This document shows, in pieces, positions 38,004 to 47,553 of a stretch of DNA of 64,000 nucleotides (the first letter of the stretch is position 1; each line of letters begins with the position of its first letter). The position numbers and the translations under genes were made by a program. The stretch is taken from contig NZ_CP026721.1 in assembly GCF_004117075.1 (NCBI RefSeq), positions 496,001-560,000 on the forward strand, written 5' to 3'. A model generated the notes under the pieces. That model did no database searches. It was not told the DNA's origin and saw nothing but the letters and a program-made list of their open reading frames with translations. The DNA is from Fervidobacterium changbaicum (lineage in GTDB: Bacteria > Thermotogota > Thermotogae > Thermotogales > Fervidobacteriaceae).

Positions 38004-38708
38004 GTGGTCGAAAAAATGTATAGAGCCGATCTGCATGTTCATTCTTGCTTATCTCCCTGTGCGGAACTTACAATGGTCCCTTCGGTAGTGTGCAACTCTG
38101 AATTGGAGGTATTTTCTATTACCGATCATAACTCCGCACGAAATGTTGCGGTTTTTACTTTTTTATGCAAAGACAAAATTATTGTTCCTGGTATTGAAAT
38201 TCACACATTGGAAGACGTTCACTTATTGGGTTATTTCCCAAGCATCGAGGATGCATTAGCTGTTTCAGAATTTGTGGAAGATATGCTTCCAAAATTCGAA
38301 TACGACCCAGAAAAATATGGTTACGAAATAGTTTTAGATAAGAACGAAACGTTCGTTGGAGCTCTGGATTATTACCTTGGTTTTCCTACGAATCTAACAA
38401 TTGATGATGCCTTGGAACTGATTAAGCAACACAACGGGCTTGCAGTACTCGCACACGTTGACAGGAAGTTCGGTGCAATTCAGCAACTTGGAATGGTTCC
38501 GCCTAACGTTAAGTATGTGGAGGTACGAAAAAGAGAAGTAGCCTTAGAATTGAGAGCTCAGGGATTCGTTGTGTTAACTTCTTCTGATGCTCACACACCA
38601 GATGAAGTGGGTTCGAGGAAAGTGTACTTTGATGAAAAACCAAAGAGTGCAGAAGACGTGTTACAGTTAATCCGGGAAAGGAGGTTCAAAACAATTTGGG
38701 ACTTATAA
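38004..38708 (+). CDS. PHP-domain metal-dependent phosphoesterase
   Basis: 234 aa. PHP metal motifs: 'ADLHVHSCLSPC' (about 8-19), 'SITDHNSARNV', 'GIEIHTLEDVHLLGYF' (about 62-78), 'AVLAHVDR' and 'SSDAHTPDEVG'. Likely hydrolyses a phosphate ester; substrate unknown. Starts at GTG 38004 or at ATG 38016; neither has a strong ribosome site. It overlaps the GHKL ATPase gene by 13 bp. Confidence 0.85.
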   Translation: MVEKMYRADLHVHSCLSPCAELTMVPSVVCNSELEVFSITDHNSARNVAVFTFLCKDKIIVPGIEIHTLEDVHLLGYFPSIEDALAVSEFVEDMLPKFEYDPEKYGYEIVLDKNETFVGALDYYLGFPTNLTIDDALELIKQHNGLAVLAHVDRKFGAIQQLGMVPPNVKYVEVRKREVALELRAQGFVVLTSSDAHTPDEVGSRKVYFDEKPKSAEDVLQLIRERRFKTIWDL

Positions 38709-39241
38709 CACTGTCTGACCACGTGCACGATATAGCTGAAAACTCGATAAATGCTGGAGCAAAGAATGTTAGATTGCTAATCAAAGAAACGGATGATACT
38801 TTTTATTTTTCCATCGAGGATGACGCAGGCGGAATCAGACCAGATATACTCGAAAAAATATTCGATCCGTTTGTCACAACACGAAAAAAAGAGATACGAA
38901 AGGTTGGACTTGGCTTACCGTTCTTAAAGCAGTCTGCAGAAGCAACGGGCGGATATGTTAAAGTGAGCTCAGAATACGGCAAAGGTACGAAAACTGAGGC
39001 ACTGTTTTACAAGTCCCATATCGATTGTCAACCAGTTGGGAACTTGGTTGATACCTTTCTTGTACTTCTGCTCAACCAAGATATCAACTGGGACATCCAA
39101 AGATGTTACAACCAAGACTGCTACGAAATCTCTTCCAAGACTGTAAAAGAGTACTTTGGAATCTTGGATACACCAGAAAAGATAAAGACATTGTCGGAGC
39201 TGCTTGCAGAACTTGAAAATTCAATTATGAATTACCAATAA
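38696..39241 (+). CDS. GHKL ATPase-domain protein (histidine kinase-like, no H-box)
   Basis: 181 aa, TTG start with GGAGG 11 bp upstream. Only the ATP-binding module is present: N-box 'HDIAENSINAGA', G1 'IEDDAGGI', F-box 'IFDPFVTTRK', G2 'KVGLGLPFLKQ' and 'GYVKVSSEYGKGT'. There is no dimerisation/His domain and no sensor. The C-terminal ~70 residues contain two Cys ('RCYNQDCYEI') of unknown role. Could act as an anti-sigma-type protein kinase. Confidence 0.82.
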   Translation: MGLITLSDHVHDIAENSINAGAKNVRLLIKETDDTFYFSIEDDAGGIRPDILEKIFDPFVTTRKKEIRKVGLGLPFLKQSAEATGGYVKVSSEYGKGTKTEALFYKSHIDCQPVGNLVDTFLVLLLNQDINWDIQRCYNQDCYEISSKTVKEYFGILDTPEKIKTLSELLAELENSIMNYQ

Positions 39242-39273
39242 CTTTACAAAACTCAAAAGGGGAGGAAAAAAAC

Positions 39274-41490
39274 ATGCGAAGAAAACTTGTTCTGATTGGT
39301 TTAACTCTACTTTTTATCTTCTTAAGTGCAACACTACTTGGCTTCGTATTAAACGACGTAAGGTTCGAAGGATTAAGGACCATCGAGAAAGATGAGCTTG
39401 CACAAGCTTACAGTACGTACATAGGAAAGGATATAAACATGTACGCGGTCGAAGATATAATCTCCAATCTCGAAGAACTCGGATATTTTGAAGATGTTCA
39501 ATACAACCTTGAAAGCGTACAAGGTAAGGAAAATGAGAAGGTCCTTGTTATCAAAGTTGTGGAAAACGAACCTATCACAAAAGTTTCGCTTGAAATCGCC
39601 GGCCCGGGAATTATATCAAAAGAAACGTTGCAAAGTTCAATAACGATCCAGGAAGGTAAGGCTTTTAGTTTCAACAAATTCTGGGAGAGTATAAACAATA
39701 TAGCAAAAATATATTCTGACAATGGATACATAGTTGCAACACCAAAATCGGAAGATAAGACGTTTGCTTTTGTCTACGTTTCCGGTCGTATTGATGGTAA
39801 CAACGTCTTGTTCAAGGTGACCGAGTACGTACTTTACGATGTAAAATTTGAAATTCTAAGTGATGACGAACAATTCAAAGCAGAGTTTAAGAAAATTGAA
39901 AACCAAGTTAGCTTATCGAAGTACAAAGATTACGCACAAAAGAACATACTTTTGAAAATCTTCGATAGCCCCAGGAATTATGTACCAAACTTACAAAAAA
40001 TGCAAGAATTTTTCCAATTTCTTTCTAAATACGTGTACTTTAAGGTAATTGACATTTCATCATCTGAGATAGAAACAGATACTCCTGCAAAGGAACTTGT
40101 AGTCACGGTAACAGACAACACCGTTGTAACTCAGCCAGTTCAACTGAAAGGAATCAGAACCAAGGGTAACACCATTTTTACTGAAAAGGAACTTGTTGGA
40201 GAACCAAAAGAAGGTGTGTACACAAACTTTCAAATTTTGAAAGCTATACAGGCCGTAAAAGACAAATATGACAAGGCAGGTTATTACGTCAACCTGAATT
40301 TGGAGGCAGGCAGTGACGGTTATTTGTACATAGTGGTAACCGAAACAAAGGTTAAGGACGTAAAGATACTTGGAAACGATCGAACTAAGACTTACGTCTT
40401 TGACGATCTCATTGCCGTTAAACCAGGTGACTATCTAAACCGCAACCAACTTCAAGCAACGTACATCGAACTAAAGAAGAGTAATTTCTTTAAAGACGTG
40501 AAGCTCAACATCGAACCTTTAGATACATCTAATGCCAACGTAATTGTGACGGTTTTGGAGAAAGATAAGAAATCCGATTCTGATTTTCAAGTTGGTATTA
40601 CTTGGGGACCTGTGAATGATAGACCTTGGTATGAAGGATTTGCTGGTGTCCTCTCACTGTCCTCCACAAATCCTTTTGGTTACGGTGAAAACTTCTCTGT
40701 ATCATTGATGAAAGCACTTTCTAATACAAATCTATCGTTAAGTTTTGGAATTAGAAAACCCTTTGAAATGCCTCTTGGCTTTACATCCTCTATATCGTTC
40801 AATCAAGAGACAGAGGAAGGAACAACTACGACAAAATGGAGCACTTCAGCAGGAATCAGTACGTTAAAACTTCCAATTGGTCAGTTTTCCTTAAGCACAA
40901 GCTATTCCGAAACAACGGTTTCGTCTGAAACAGTTCTCACAACAAAAACACTGAGTCTGACAGGAACTTACATCTATGAAACCCTTGATAATCTCTATGT
41001 TCCTATGAAAGGTTATTCGCTTACATTAAGTGGAACGAAATACTTCCCGTTCTCAGAACAAGGTTCGGATGCTGTTAGTTACTTCGCCGAAGTTACTTAC
41101 CACTTCCCGTTATCAGAAACTATTTCATTAGCAACTCGAATTTACAACTCTCAGGTTTTCCAAACATCGGGAGCACCAATCAGTTTTAGCCTCGCAGGTC
41201 CGTACCAAGTAAGAGGAGCTAAAAGTGACGAGAAAGGGACAGTTCTTGTGCTGAACAACAACGAAATCCGATTCAAAGAAGCAGATCAGATATTCTATTT
41301 CTCACTCTTTTACGACATCGGTTTTGTTGGCCAAGACTATTCGTTCGACAATCTTAAATCATCCACCGGTTTAGAACTCGGATTGGTTTTGCCAATGTTT
41401 GGCTTGGTCCGAGTCGGCGTGGGATTACAAATCTTACCGACATTTTCTCCAAATTTCAACACGTACTTCATACTCGGCCAAACATTCTAA
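39274..41490 (+). CDS. bamA: Omp85/BamA-family outer membrane assembly protein
   Basis: 738 aa. Signal peptide (about 1-24), several POTRA domains (about 25-420; 'VLNDVRFEGLRTIEKDEL', 'PVQLKGIRTKGNTIFTEKEL', 'KVKDVKILGNDRTKTYVF') and a beta-barrel (about 430-738) rich in alternating polar/aromatic strands, with the lid-loop-like 'YQVRGAKSDE' and a C-terminal Phe ('YFILGQTF'). It inserts barrels into the toga. ATG behind GGGGAGG. No omp-alpha/beta or SurA gene is adjacent. Confidence 0.88.
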   Translation: MRRKLVLIGLTLLFIFLSATLLGFVLNDVRFEGLRTIEKDELAQAYSTYIGKDINMYAVEDIISNLEELGYFEDVQYNLESVQGKENEKVLVIKVVENEPITKVSLEIAGPGIISKETLQSSITIQEGKAFSFNKFWESINNIAKIYSDNGYIVATPKSEDKTFAFVYVSGRIDGNNVLFKVTEYVLYDVKFEILSDDEQFKAEFKKIENQVSLSKYKDYAQKNILLKIFDSPRNYVPNLQKMQEFFQFLSKYVYFKVIDISSSEIETDTPAKELVVTVTDNTVVTQPVQLKGIRTKGNTIFTEKELVGEPKEGVYTNFQILKAIQAVKDKYDKAGYYVNLNLEAGSDGYLYIVVTETKVKDVKILGNDRTKTYVFDDLIAVKPGDYLNRNQLQATYIELKKSNFFKDVKLNIEPLDTSNANVIVTVLEKDKKSDSDFQVGITWGPVNDRPWYEGFAGVLSLSSTNPFGYGENFSVSLMKALSNTNLSLSFGIRKPFEMPLGFTSSISFNQETEEGTTTTKWSTSAGISTLKLPIGQFSLSTSYSETTVSSETVLTTKTLSLTGTYIYETLDNLYVPMKGYSLTLSGTKYFPFSEQGSDAVSYFAEVTYHFPLSETISLATRIYNSQVFQTSGAPISFSLAGPYQVRGAKSDEKGTVLVLNNNEIRFKEADQIFYFSLFYDIGFVGQDYSFDNLKSSTGLELGLVLPMFGLVRVGVGLQILPTFSPNFNTYFILGQTF

Positions 41491-41513
41491 AATACCTTGG
41501 AGGTTTTCAAAGA

Positions 41514-42137
41514 ATGAGTGTTAACGAATTGCTTAAGAACCTTGAGCGAATTAGAGAAGAAGCAAAGCCTCTTGTCGAGTCGAGATGGAGAGAGTTTGAA
41601 AAGCTGAGAAGAGAAGGATCTGAGGAAGACTTATTTTCAGAGCTATGTTTTTGCATTCTAACAGCGAATTGGAGTGCCCAGGGTGGTATAAAGGCTCAAA
41701 AAATCATCGGAAATGGATTTGTGTATATGTCAAAGGAAGAACTAGTCGCCAAATTACGTGAAGTTGGGCATAGGTACCCTGAAGCACGAGCAGAGTACAT
41801 AGTCTCAAACAGATGGCTCTTTGGAAAACTCAAGGAATTGATACAACAGGAGGATCCAAGAGAATACATAGTAAAGAACGTAAAAGGACTTGGCTGGAAG
41901 GAAAGCTCGCACTTTCTACGTAACGTTGCGTACACCAACTATGCCATACTTGATAAGCATGTTCTAAGGGTTATGAACAAGCACAGCTTAATCGAAGAGA
42001 TACCAAAAGGATGGACGAAAAAACGATATTTAGATTACGAAGAACGTCTTAGAAAGGTTGCAGAGATGTTTGGAGAGCACTTAGGGAAGTTTGACCTCTA
42101 CCTGTGGTATATGATAAAAAAGACAGTGGACAAGTAA
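41514..42137 (+). CDS. 8-oxoguanine DNA glycosylase/AP lyase (Ogg2)
   Basis: 207 aa HhH-GPD protein. The helix-hairpin-helix 'VKGLGWKESSHFLRNVAY' has the catalytic Lys in 'GWKES', and the catalytic Asp is in 'ILDKHVLR'. 'LTANWSAQGGIKAQK' is also typical of Ogg2. It removes 8-oxoguanine and cuts the backbone. ATG with TTGGAGG upstream, 24 bp after the Omp85 gene. Confidence 0.9.
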   Translation: MSVNELLKNLERIREEAKPLVESRWREFEKLRREGSEEDLFSELCFCILTANWSAQGGIKAQKIIGNGFVYMSKEELVAKLREVGHRYPEARAEYIVSNRWLFGKLKELIQQEDPREYIVKNVKGLGWKESSHFLRNVAYTNYAILDKHVLRVMNKHSLIEEIPKGWTKKRYLDYEERLRKVAEMFGEHLGKFDLYLWYMIKKTVDK

Positions 42138-42171
42138 ACAATACTGTCTAATTAAAGAAGGGGGAATTTCG

Positions 42172-43083
42172 ATGAAACTAATTGAGAGCGTTCCAAATTT
42201 CAGCGAGGGTAGAAGGGAAGAAATTGTAAGACAGATTATTGAAGAAGCAAGCAAATATCCAAAAGTAAAAGTACTCGACTGGTCGATGGACAAAGACCAT
42301 AATAGGTCTGTTGTTACGCTCGTCGGTGAGCCCGAGCAAGTTCTTAACGCACTTTTTGATATGACAAAGAAAGCAGCCGAACTCATAGACCTGCGTTACC
42401 ACAAAGGCGAACATCCAAGGATGGGAGCCACGGACGTTATTCCTCTTGTTCCACTAATTGGAACAACTATGCAAGAATGTGTGGAGTGGTCTAAGCAACT
42501 TGGCAAAAGAATAGGCGAAGAACTTGGGATCCCCGTTTATCTATACGAACGCAGTGCAACAAGACCAGAGAGGGAGAACCTTTCTGAAATTAGAAAAGGC
42601 GAATTTGAAGGTTTCTTTGAAAAAATCAAAGACCCAAAATGGAAACCAGATTTCGGACCAGTTCGAGTTCATGAAACGGCAGGTGTTACTGCTGTTGGAG
42701 CAAGGGAATTCCTAATTGCGTTCAACGTAAATCTTGGAACAAACAACATAGAGATTGCCGACAAAATAGCAAAGGCAGTAAGACACATCAGCGGTGGATA
42801 CAGATACGTTAAAGCGATGGGTGTGGAATTGAAAGAAAAGGGTATCGTACAGGTATCTATGAATTTAACAAATTACAAGAAATCACCAATCTTCAGAGTC
42901 TTCGAGACTATAAAACGTGAAGCAGCAAGGTACGGAGTCCCAGTTGTTGGAAGTGAAATTATAGGCATGGTCCCTTTACAAGCTATTGTTGACACATTCG
43001 CATGGTATTTGCAAATTGACGATTTTGGAACAAACAGGGTTATAGAAGAAAGGCTACTTAACGAATTAACAAAAGAAGAATAA
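42172..43083 (+). CDS. ftcD: glutamate formimidoyltransferase
   Basis: 303 aa, only the transferase half of FtcD. Motifs 'ESVPNFSEGR', 'DHNRSVVTLVGEPE', 'HPRMGATDVIPLVP' and 'NVNLGTNN'. It moves the formimino group from formiminoglutamate to tetrahydrofolate, the last step of one histidine degradation route; the cyclodeaminase domain is absent and no hut genes are nearby. ATG behind AAGGGGG. Followed by a terminator. Confidence 0.92.
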   Translation: MKLIESVPNFSEGRREEIVRQIIEEASKYPKVKVLDWSMDKDHNRSVVTLVGEPEQVLNALFDMTKKAAELIDLRYHKGEHPRMGATDVIPLVPLIGTTMQECVEWSKQLGKRIGEELGIPVYLYERSATRPERENLSEIRKGEFEGFFEKIKDPKWKPDFGPVRVHETAGVTAVGAREFLIAFNVNLGTNNIEIADKIAKAVRHISGGYRYVKAMGVELKEKGIVQVSMNLTNYKKSPIFRVFETIKREAARYGVPVVGSEIIGMVPLQAIVDTFAWYLQIDDFGTNRVIEERLLNELTKEE

Positions 43084-43128
43084 AAGCACTAAACTGCGTT
43101 AATTCACAATCTCTAAAATCATATTTTT

Positions 43129-43162
43129 AACGGGAGATGCACTTGCATCTCCCGTTTGTTTT
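43129..43162 (+). terminator. terminator after ftcD
   Basis: Perfect 12-bp stem AACGGGAGATGC / GCATCTCCCGTT (43129-43140 / 43145-43156), loop ACTT, then TGTTTT. Confidence 0.88.
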
Positions 43163-43215
43163 GTGATATAATATCACTGAAAGGTTCGTGATTCGAACTT
43201 TTTTCTTTGTATAAT
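43163..43215 (+). promoter_or_regulatory. promoter/operator region of the aldo-keto reductase gene
   Basis: Two possible -10 elements, TATAAT at 43167-43172 and at 43210-43215. The first sits in the middle of a perfect palindrome GTGATATAATATCAC (43163-43177). A second inverted repeat, GTTCG(TGATT)CGAAC, covers 43184-43198. No good -35 is seen for either. Confidence 0.45.
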
Positions 43216-43251
43216 CTTAGTTTTTGCACAAAAGAGATGGAGGTGAGAATT

Positions 43252-44205
43252 ATGGAGTACAGAAAAGTAGGCAAGTGGGGTTTGAGAATCAGCGAGGTTT
43301 CACTTGGAACATGGCTAACATTTGGTAGTCAACTGGATCTTAAAGCAACACGAGAAGTAGTTAGATACGCGGTCTCAAGCGGAATAAATTTTATCGACAC
43401 CGCCGAAGCGTATGCAAATGGAATTGCTGAATCTATACTTGGGATAATACTAAAAGAGTACAAAAGAGAAGATTTAGTTGTTTCCACAAAAATTTTCTGG
43501 GGTGGAGATGGTCCAAATGACAAAGGACTTTCCAGAAAGCATCTACTAGAAGGTATTTGGAATTCTTTGAAGAGATTGCAGCTGGATTACGTAGATATAG
43601 TGTACTGCCATAGACCGGATCCAGAAGTTCCAATGGAAGAGGTTGTCTGGACAATGGATCAGATTTTGCGAAGTGGTCTTGCGTTTTACTGGGGCACAAG
43701 CGAATGGAGTGCTGAAGAAATAGAGAAAGCACATCAGGTTGCAAAAGAACTTAATTGCATACCACCAGTTGTTGAACAACCTCAGTACAACCTTATATTC
43801 AAAGATAGAGTCGAGAAAGAATACGCCCCAATTTACGAAAAATACGGAATGGGACTGACCACGTGGAGCCCACTTGCTTCAGGTGTACTTACCGGTAAGT
43901 ATTTGGAGGGTATCCCGCAAGGTTCAAGACTTGACAGGTGGCCATGGCTAAAACAAGTCATGGAGGAACGCGGCATTTTTGGTGAAGAAACAACGAATAA
44001 GATTAAGAGACTCAAACAAATCGCTGACAACCTCGGTGTTACAATGTCTCAGCTCTCCATAGCTTGGTGTCTCAAAAATCCGCACGTAAGTAGTGTGATA
44101 CTCGGTGTGAGCTCACTTGAGCAACTTAAAGAAAATATAAAAGCTGTAGAAGTTAAAGACAAAATAACTGATGAAATTTACAGAGAACTCTCGTCACTAT
44201 TTTAA
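43252..44205 (+). CDS. aldo-keto reductase (Kv-beta/YghZ-like)
   Basis: 317 aa from the ATG at 43252, set by GGAGGTGAG; the longer frame overlaps a -10 element. AKR barrel with the catalytic tetrad in 'NFIDTAEAYANG' (Asp, Tyr), 'STKIFWGG' (Lys) and 'IVYCHRPD' (His), and the NADPH-binding end 'SSVILGVSSLEQLKEN'. 'WSPLASGVLTGKY' is typical of the voltage-gated channel beta-subunit group. Reduces small aldehydes or ketones; physiological substrate unknown. Stands alone. Confidence 0.9.
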   Translation: MEYRKVGKWGLRISEVSLGTWLTFGSQLDLKATREVVRYAVSSGINFIDTAEAYANGIAESILGIILKEYKREDLVVSTKIFWGGDGPNDKGLSRKHLLEGIWNSLKRLQLDYVDIVYCHRPDPEVPMEEVVWTMDQILRSGLAFYWGTSEWSAEEIEKAHQVAKELNCIPPVVEQPQYNLIFKDRVEKEYAPIYEKYGMGLTTWSPLASGVLTGKYLEGIPQGSRLDRWPWLKQVMEERGIFGEETTNKIKRLKQIADNLGVTMSQLSIAWCLKNPHVSSVILGVSSLEQLKENIKAVEVKDKITDEIYRELSSLF

Positions 44206-44235
44206 TCACGAAAAATGATTAATCAAAGCAGTAAG

Positions 44236-44259
44236 GCCGCGCTAATGCGCGGCTTTTTT
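44236..44259 (+). terminator. terminator after the aldo-keto reductase gene
   Basis: GCCGCGC (44236-44242), loop TAAT, GCGCGGC (44247-44253), TTTTTT. Its T-run touches the stop codon of the convergent GH38 gene. Confidence 0.88.
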
Positions 44260-47200
44260 ATTCAATCACCAAGGTATAAATCTTGAAAGGTTCATACTCA
44301 ATCTTGACACTCCCACCACACACTTCCAAATCCTTTTTCGCGTTTTCCAAAATATCTGTTAGGTATGCTTTAGAGAAAAGAAACTTCGGAACTACTTCTA
44401 ATTCACCTGATGAGCCAACTTGCTCGCATATCCTTACAACTTTCTTCTCGCCTATTTTTCTGTAAGAAAGCACTTTGAAATTATCTGACTTAATATCTAA
44501 CAAATTCTTCGGTTGACTTAGCAAACCTTCAAACACAATTATTCGCTTATTGAATTTGTCCGCTCTCTGGACGATATCCTTGACATCGCAAGCTCCATGA
44601 AGATATATAGCGTAGGAAAATTCTTGTTTTCCTTCATCATCGTAAAAATCGGGATATATTCCTGCCTTTAGGACCGTTAGCTCTATATTCGAACCTTCAA
44701 CCGAATGACCGTATTTACCATCGTTTATTATCGATACACCAAAGTCGTACTGTGAAATATCTACCCATCTGTGCGCCAACACCTCAAAACGTGCTTTTTC
44801 AAAGTTCGTATTCCTATGCGTAGCCCTTTCAATGTATCCTCCATCGATATCAAATTTGGCAATTCTGGAAAGTACGTTTGTTGGGAATTTCACTTTCAGT
44901 ACAGTCCTTCTTTGGTGCCAATCCACAAGCGTTCGTATAACGACCTCTTCGTTATCATTTCCAATGATAAAGAATTGCTCAACTACTGAACCTCCAACGC
45001 TGTACGTTGCTTTCAAAACTTTCCTCAGCTCATTATCCTCAACTACAAAAACGTCGTCTGCTTTCAAAATCTTTTCAGAAAAACGAGAACGATAATCTAT
45101 ATCCCAGTTGTCCCAGTAAGCCGGAACATCCTTGTACAAAGCCATCAAATTGCCTTTCCCCTTAAATGCGGATTTTCTTAGATGTTTGTTGTAAATTTGC
45201 AAAGAACCGTCGTTGAATATATCAACCTTCAGATGCATATTTTCTACATGATAGCCCCTTTCGTTCCTTGAAATCATGAACGTCGTGTTGTTAGATGGAA
45301 TTGATTCATTAGGATTTCTGACATTATCAAGGTTATCAACATTCAGCGTTGCAAATCCCAAAGGTTCAATAAACACGTCGTCACCAATCAGCTTGTAAAA
45401 ATACTTACCGTCGTACGTACAAACCTTTCTTAAAGGCTTACCGTTGAAATCGAGCTCCAGACTCCTTTCTAATTCAAATTCAATTCCTTGCTCAAAAGAA
45501 GAGGTATTGAAAAGTGTAATGTATCCACTGGATGATGCTTTATTTCCAGAAACTATGCTTTCCTGAAGTTCTTTACAGCGTGAGATAATATAACTCAGCT
45601 CGTTATTAGTTGTCTCGTAGACCTCGTGTATTGCAGAACCTGGGAGAATGTCGTGAAACTCATTCCGAAGCAGTATTTTCCATAGCTTGTCAATCTCTTG
45701 TTGCAACTCACCATCGTATAAAGCATTCAAGATCTCAGTAATTCTTAAGTATTCTTCAGCAATTTTGTGCAAACGTTTTGTCCTGCTTTGTGAAGTCAGC
45801 GTACCACGATGGAGTTCCAAATAAAGTTCATTGTCCCATGTTGGCAAATTCTCGGCAGAAAAATCTTCTTTCAGTTTTTCAAAGAAATTCTCCGTTGTCG
45901 AGTACTCTACATCTGGTATCCCAGGAATCTCCTTCAGAGCATAGTAATTCTCACACATTTCTTCCGTAGGTCCACCACCACCATCACCGTAACCAAACGT
46001 TAAGAAGACCTTGTCGGTCAGTTCCTTCTGGCGAAAATTCTGCCAAGTGTTTATGATTGACTTTGCACTAATTCTTCCATTATAACCTTCCTCTAAGTTC
46101 TTGTAATTGTAATAGACTACCTCAGTCCCATCAATCCCACGCCATTTGCATATGTCGTAAGGGAAATCATTCGATTCATTCCAATTGAGTTTTGTCGTCA
46201 CAAAAAATTCTATTCCTGATTCTTTCAAAACCTGGGGTAACACCCATGAAAATCCAAATACATCAGGCAACCAAGCCACTTTTGAAAACCTTCCAAAATG
46301 CTCTTCAAAGAACTTCTGACCGTAGTAGAACTGTCTGATAAGAGACTCTACGCTTGGGATATTGCAATCCGACTCAACCCACATACCTCCAACTGGTTCC
46401 CACTGACCCTTGTTTACTAAATCCTTTATTTGCTCAAAAAGTTCTGGATAACTTTCCTTCAAGTCTTCATACATCTGAGCAGACGACTGAATAAATACAA
46501 AATCTTTGTATCTTTTCGCCAGTTGAACAGCATTTGCAAATGTTCTGACGATCTTTCGTTTAGTTTCCTCAACAGGCCAAAGCCAAGCATAATCGATATG
46601 TGCGTGCCCAGCTAAGTAAACCTTTCCTATCATGGGAAATCTTATCGATGCATTCAAAAGCTTTGAAATTAACTCTTTGTAAGCATTTAACAGAGATTCC
46701 CTAACGTCTTTTCGCCACATTCGGTACAACGTTGGAATTATAGGTGGTTCCCAAACGCTAGAGACTATGTGTTTAGCTGACTCATTTCTATTTAGTCCGT
46801 GTAAGTAGTTTTCCGTGTCACGAGGAATCTCTATGGTATGTAGACATTTGTCTAACGAGTCTATTAAGAACGTAGCCAGACCTTCATCCGCACTTTCTTG
46901 TACTACTTCAACAACGTTTCTAAAAAATCTTACTGCTCTTAACATATCGGCATCGTAGAAAATTAAAAAGCCCTCACTAAATACGGGTTCCGATTTGGTT
47001 CCGAAAAGCCCCCTTGGCATTGTTTCAACAATTATTTCGTGCTTCTCACCATCGCAAAATTGAGTTAGGTTTACTTCTCTGTGGTATTCGTTTATCTCTC
47101 CAAAAGGTTTTCCATCAATTCTAACAAGAGATTCTCCACCAAACCAACCACGCAAGTAACACACATGGGAATTCTCTGATGGTTTTATCTGAAATTCCGT

Positions 47201-47365
47201 TGAGAAAACTACAGGATAGCTCATATCATTCCACTCATAAGGAAGATTTATTGACTTCGTGTTGTGTTTCCAACTCAGTTCTTCAACTTTGACCACACAA
47301 TACGGCATCAGCTCATCAAGTAGTTTGTAAAATCTTGAGCATTCGATTTGTCTTTTTCTGTACAT
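44258..47365 (-). CDS. GH38 alpha-mannosidase
   Basis: 1,035 aa, no signal peptide, so it works on imported oligosaccharides in the cytoplasm. An N-terminal beta domain (about 1-240) precedes the GH38 barrel: 'GHAHIDYAWLWP' with zinc ligands H256 and D258, nucleophile Asp368 in 'WLPDVFGF', and 'NEFHDILPGSAI' (zinc His). C-terminal beta-sandwich domains follow (about 650-1035). Cleaves terminal alpha-linked mannose. ATG behind AAGGGGAG. Divergent from nanE and sharing a 270-bp regulatory region with it, so it probably belongs to the same regulon. Confidence 0.92.
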   Translation of the reverse strand: MYRKRQIECSRFYKLLDELMPYCVVKVEELSWKHNTKSINLPYEWNDMSYPVVFSTEFQIKPSENSHVCYLRGWFGGESLVRIDGKPFGEINEYHREVNLTQFCDGEKHEIIVETMPRGLFGTKSEPVFSEGFLIFYDADMLRAVRFFRNVVEVVQESADEGLATFLIDSLDKCLHTIEIPRDTENYLHGLNRNESAKHIVSSVWEPPIIPTLYRMWRKDVRESLLNAYKELISKLLNASIRFPMIGKVYLAGHAHIDYAWLWPVEETKRKIVRTFANAVQLAKRYKDFVFIQSSAQMYEDLKESYPELFEQIKDLVNKGQWEPVGGMWVESDCNIPSVESLIRQFYYGQKFFEEHFGRFSKVAWLPDVFGFSWVLPQVLKESGIEFFVTTKLNWNESNDFPYDICKWRGIDGTEVVYYNYKNLEEGYNGRISAKSIINTWQNFRQKELTDKVFLTFGYGDGGGGPTEEMCENYYALKEIPGIPDVEYSTTENFFEKLKEDFSAENLPTWDNELYLELHRGTLTSQSRTKRLHKIAEEYLRITEILNALYDGELQQEIDKLWKILLRNEFHDILPGSAIHEVYETTNNELSYIISRCKELQESIVSGNKASSSGYITLFNTSSFEQGIEFELERSLELDFNGKPLRKVCTYDGKYFYKLIGDDVFIEPLGFATLNVDNLDNVRNPNESIPSNNTTFMISRNERGYHVENMHLKVDIFNDGSLQIYNKHLRKSAFKGKGNLMALYKDVPAYWDNWDIDYRSRFSEKILKADDVFVVEDNELRKVLKATYSVGGSVVEQFFIIGNDNEEVVIRTLVDWHQRRTVLKVKFPTNVLSRIAKFDIDGGYIERATHRNTNFEKARFEVLAHRWVDISQYDFGVSIINDGKYGHSVEGSNIELTVLKAGIYPDFYDDEGKQEFSYAIYLHGACDVKDIVQRADKFNKRIIVFEGLLSQPKNLLDIKSDNFKVLSYRKIGEKKVVRICEQVGSSGELEVVPKFLFSKAYLTDILENAKKDLEVCGGSVKIEYEPFKIYTLVIE

Positions 47366-47415
47366 AGCAATCGCTCCCCTTTCTTCAACAATTAAATCAG
47401 CTTCACTTTATCAAA

Positions 47416-47445
47416 ATTATATACTTTTGGAAGAATAATTTCCCA
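47416..47445 (-). promoter_or_regulatory. GH38 promoter with overlapping imperfect operator
   Basis: -10 TATAAT on the minus strand (47421-47416). An imperfect palindrome TTGGAAGAATAATTTCCCA (47427-47445) fills the spacer/-35 region. It shares TTGGAA...TTTCC arms with the perfect palindrome at 47554-47570. Confidence 0.5.
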
Positions 47446-47553
47446 TAGCATGATTGGAAAGAAAAAAGAGATAACTTTAGACAAAGATTGATTTCAATTC
47501 TTTTATTCTTTTTTCACAGATTCCCACCTATTTTCTCAGAAAAAACAGATTTT

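Noticed and set aside
43184-43198. SOS box before the aldo-keto reductase gene
   Set aside because: The repeat is GTTCG-N5-CGAAC, the reverse order of the Gram-positive SOS box, and the gene is not a repair gene.
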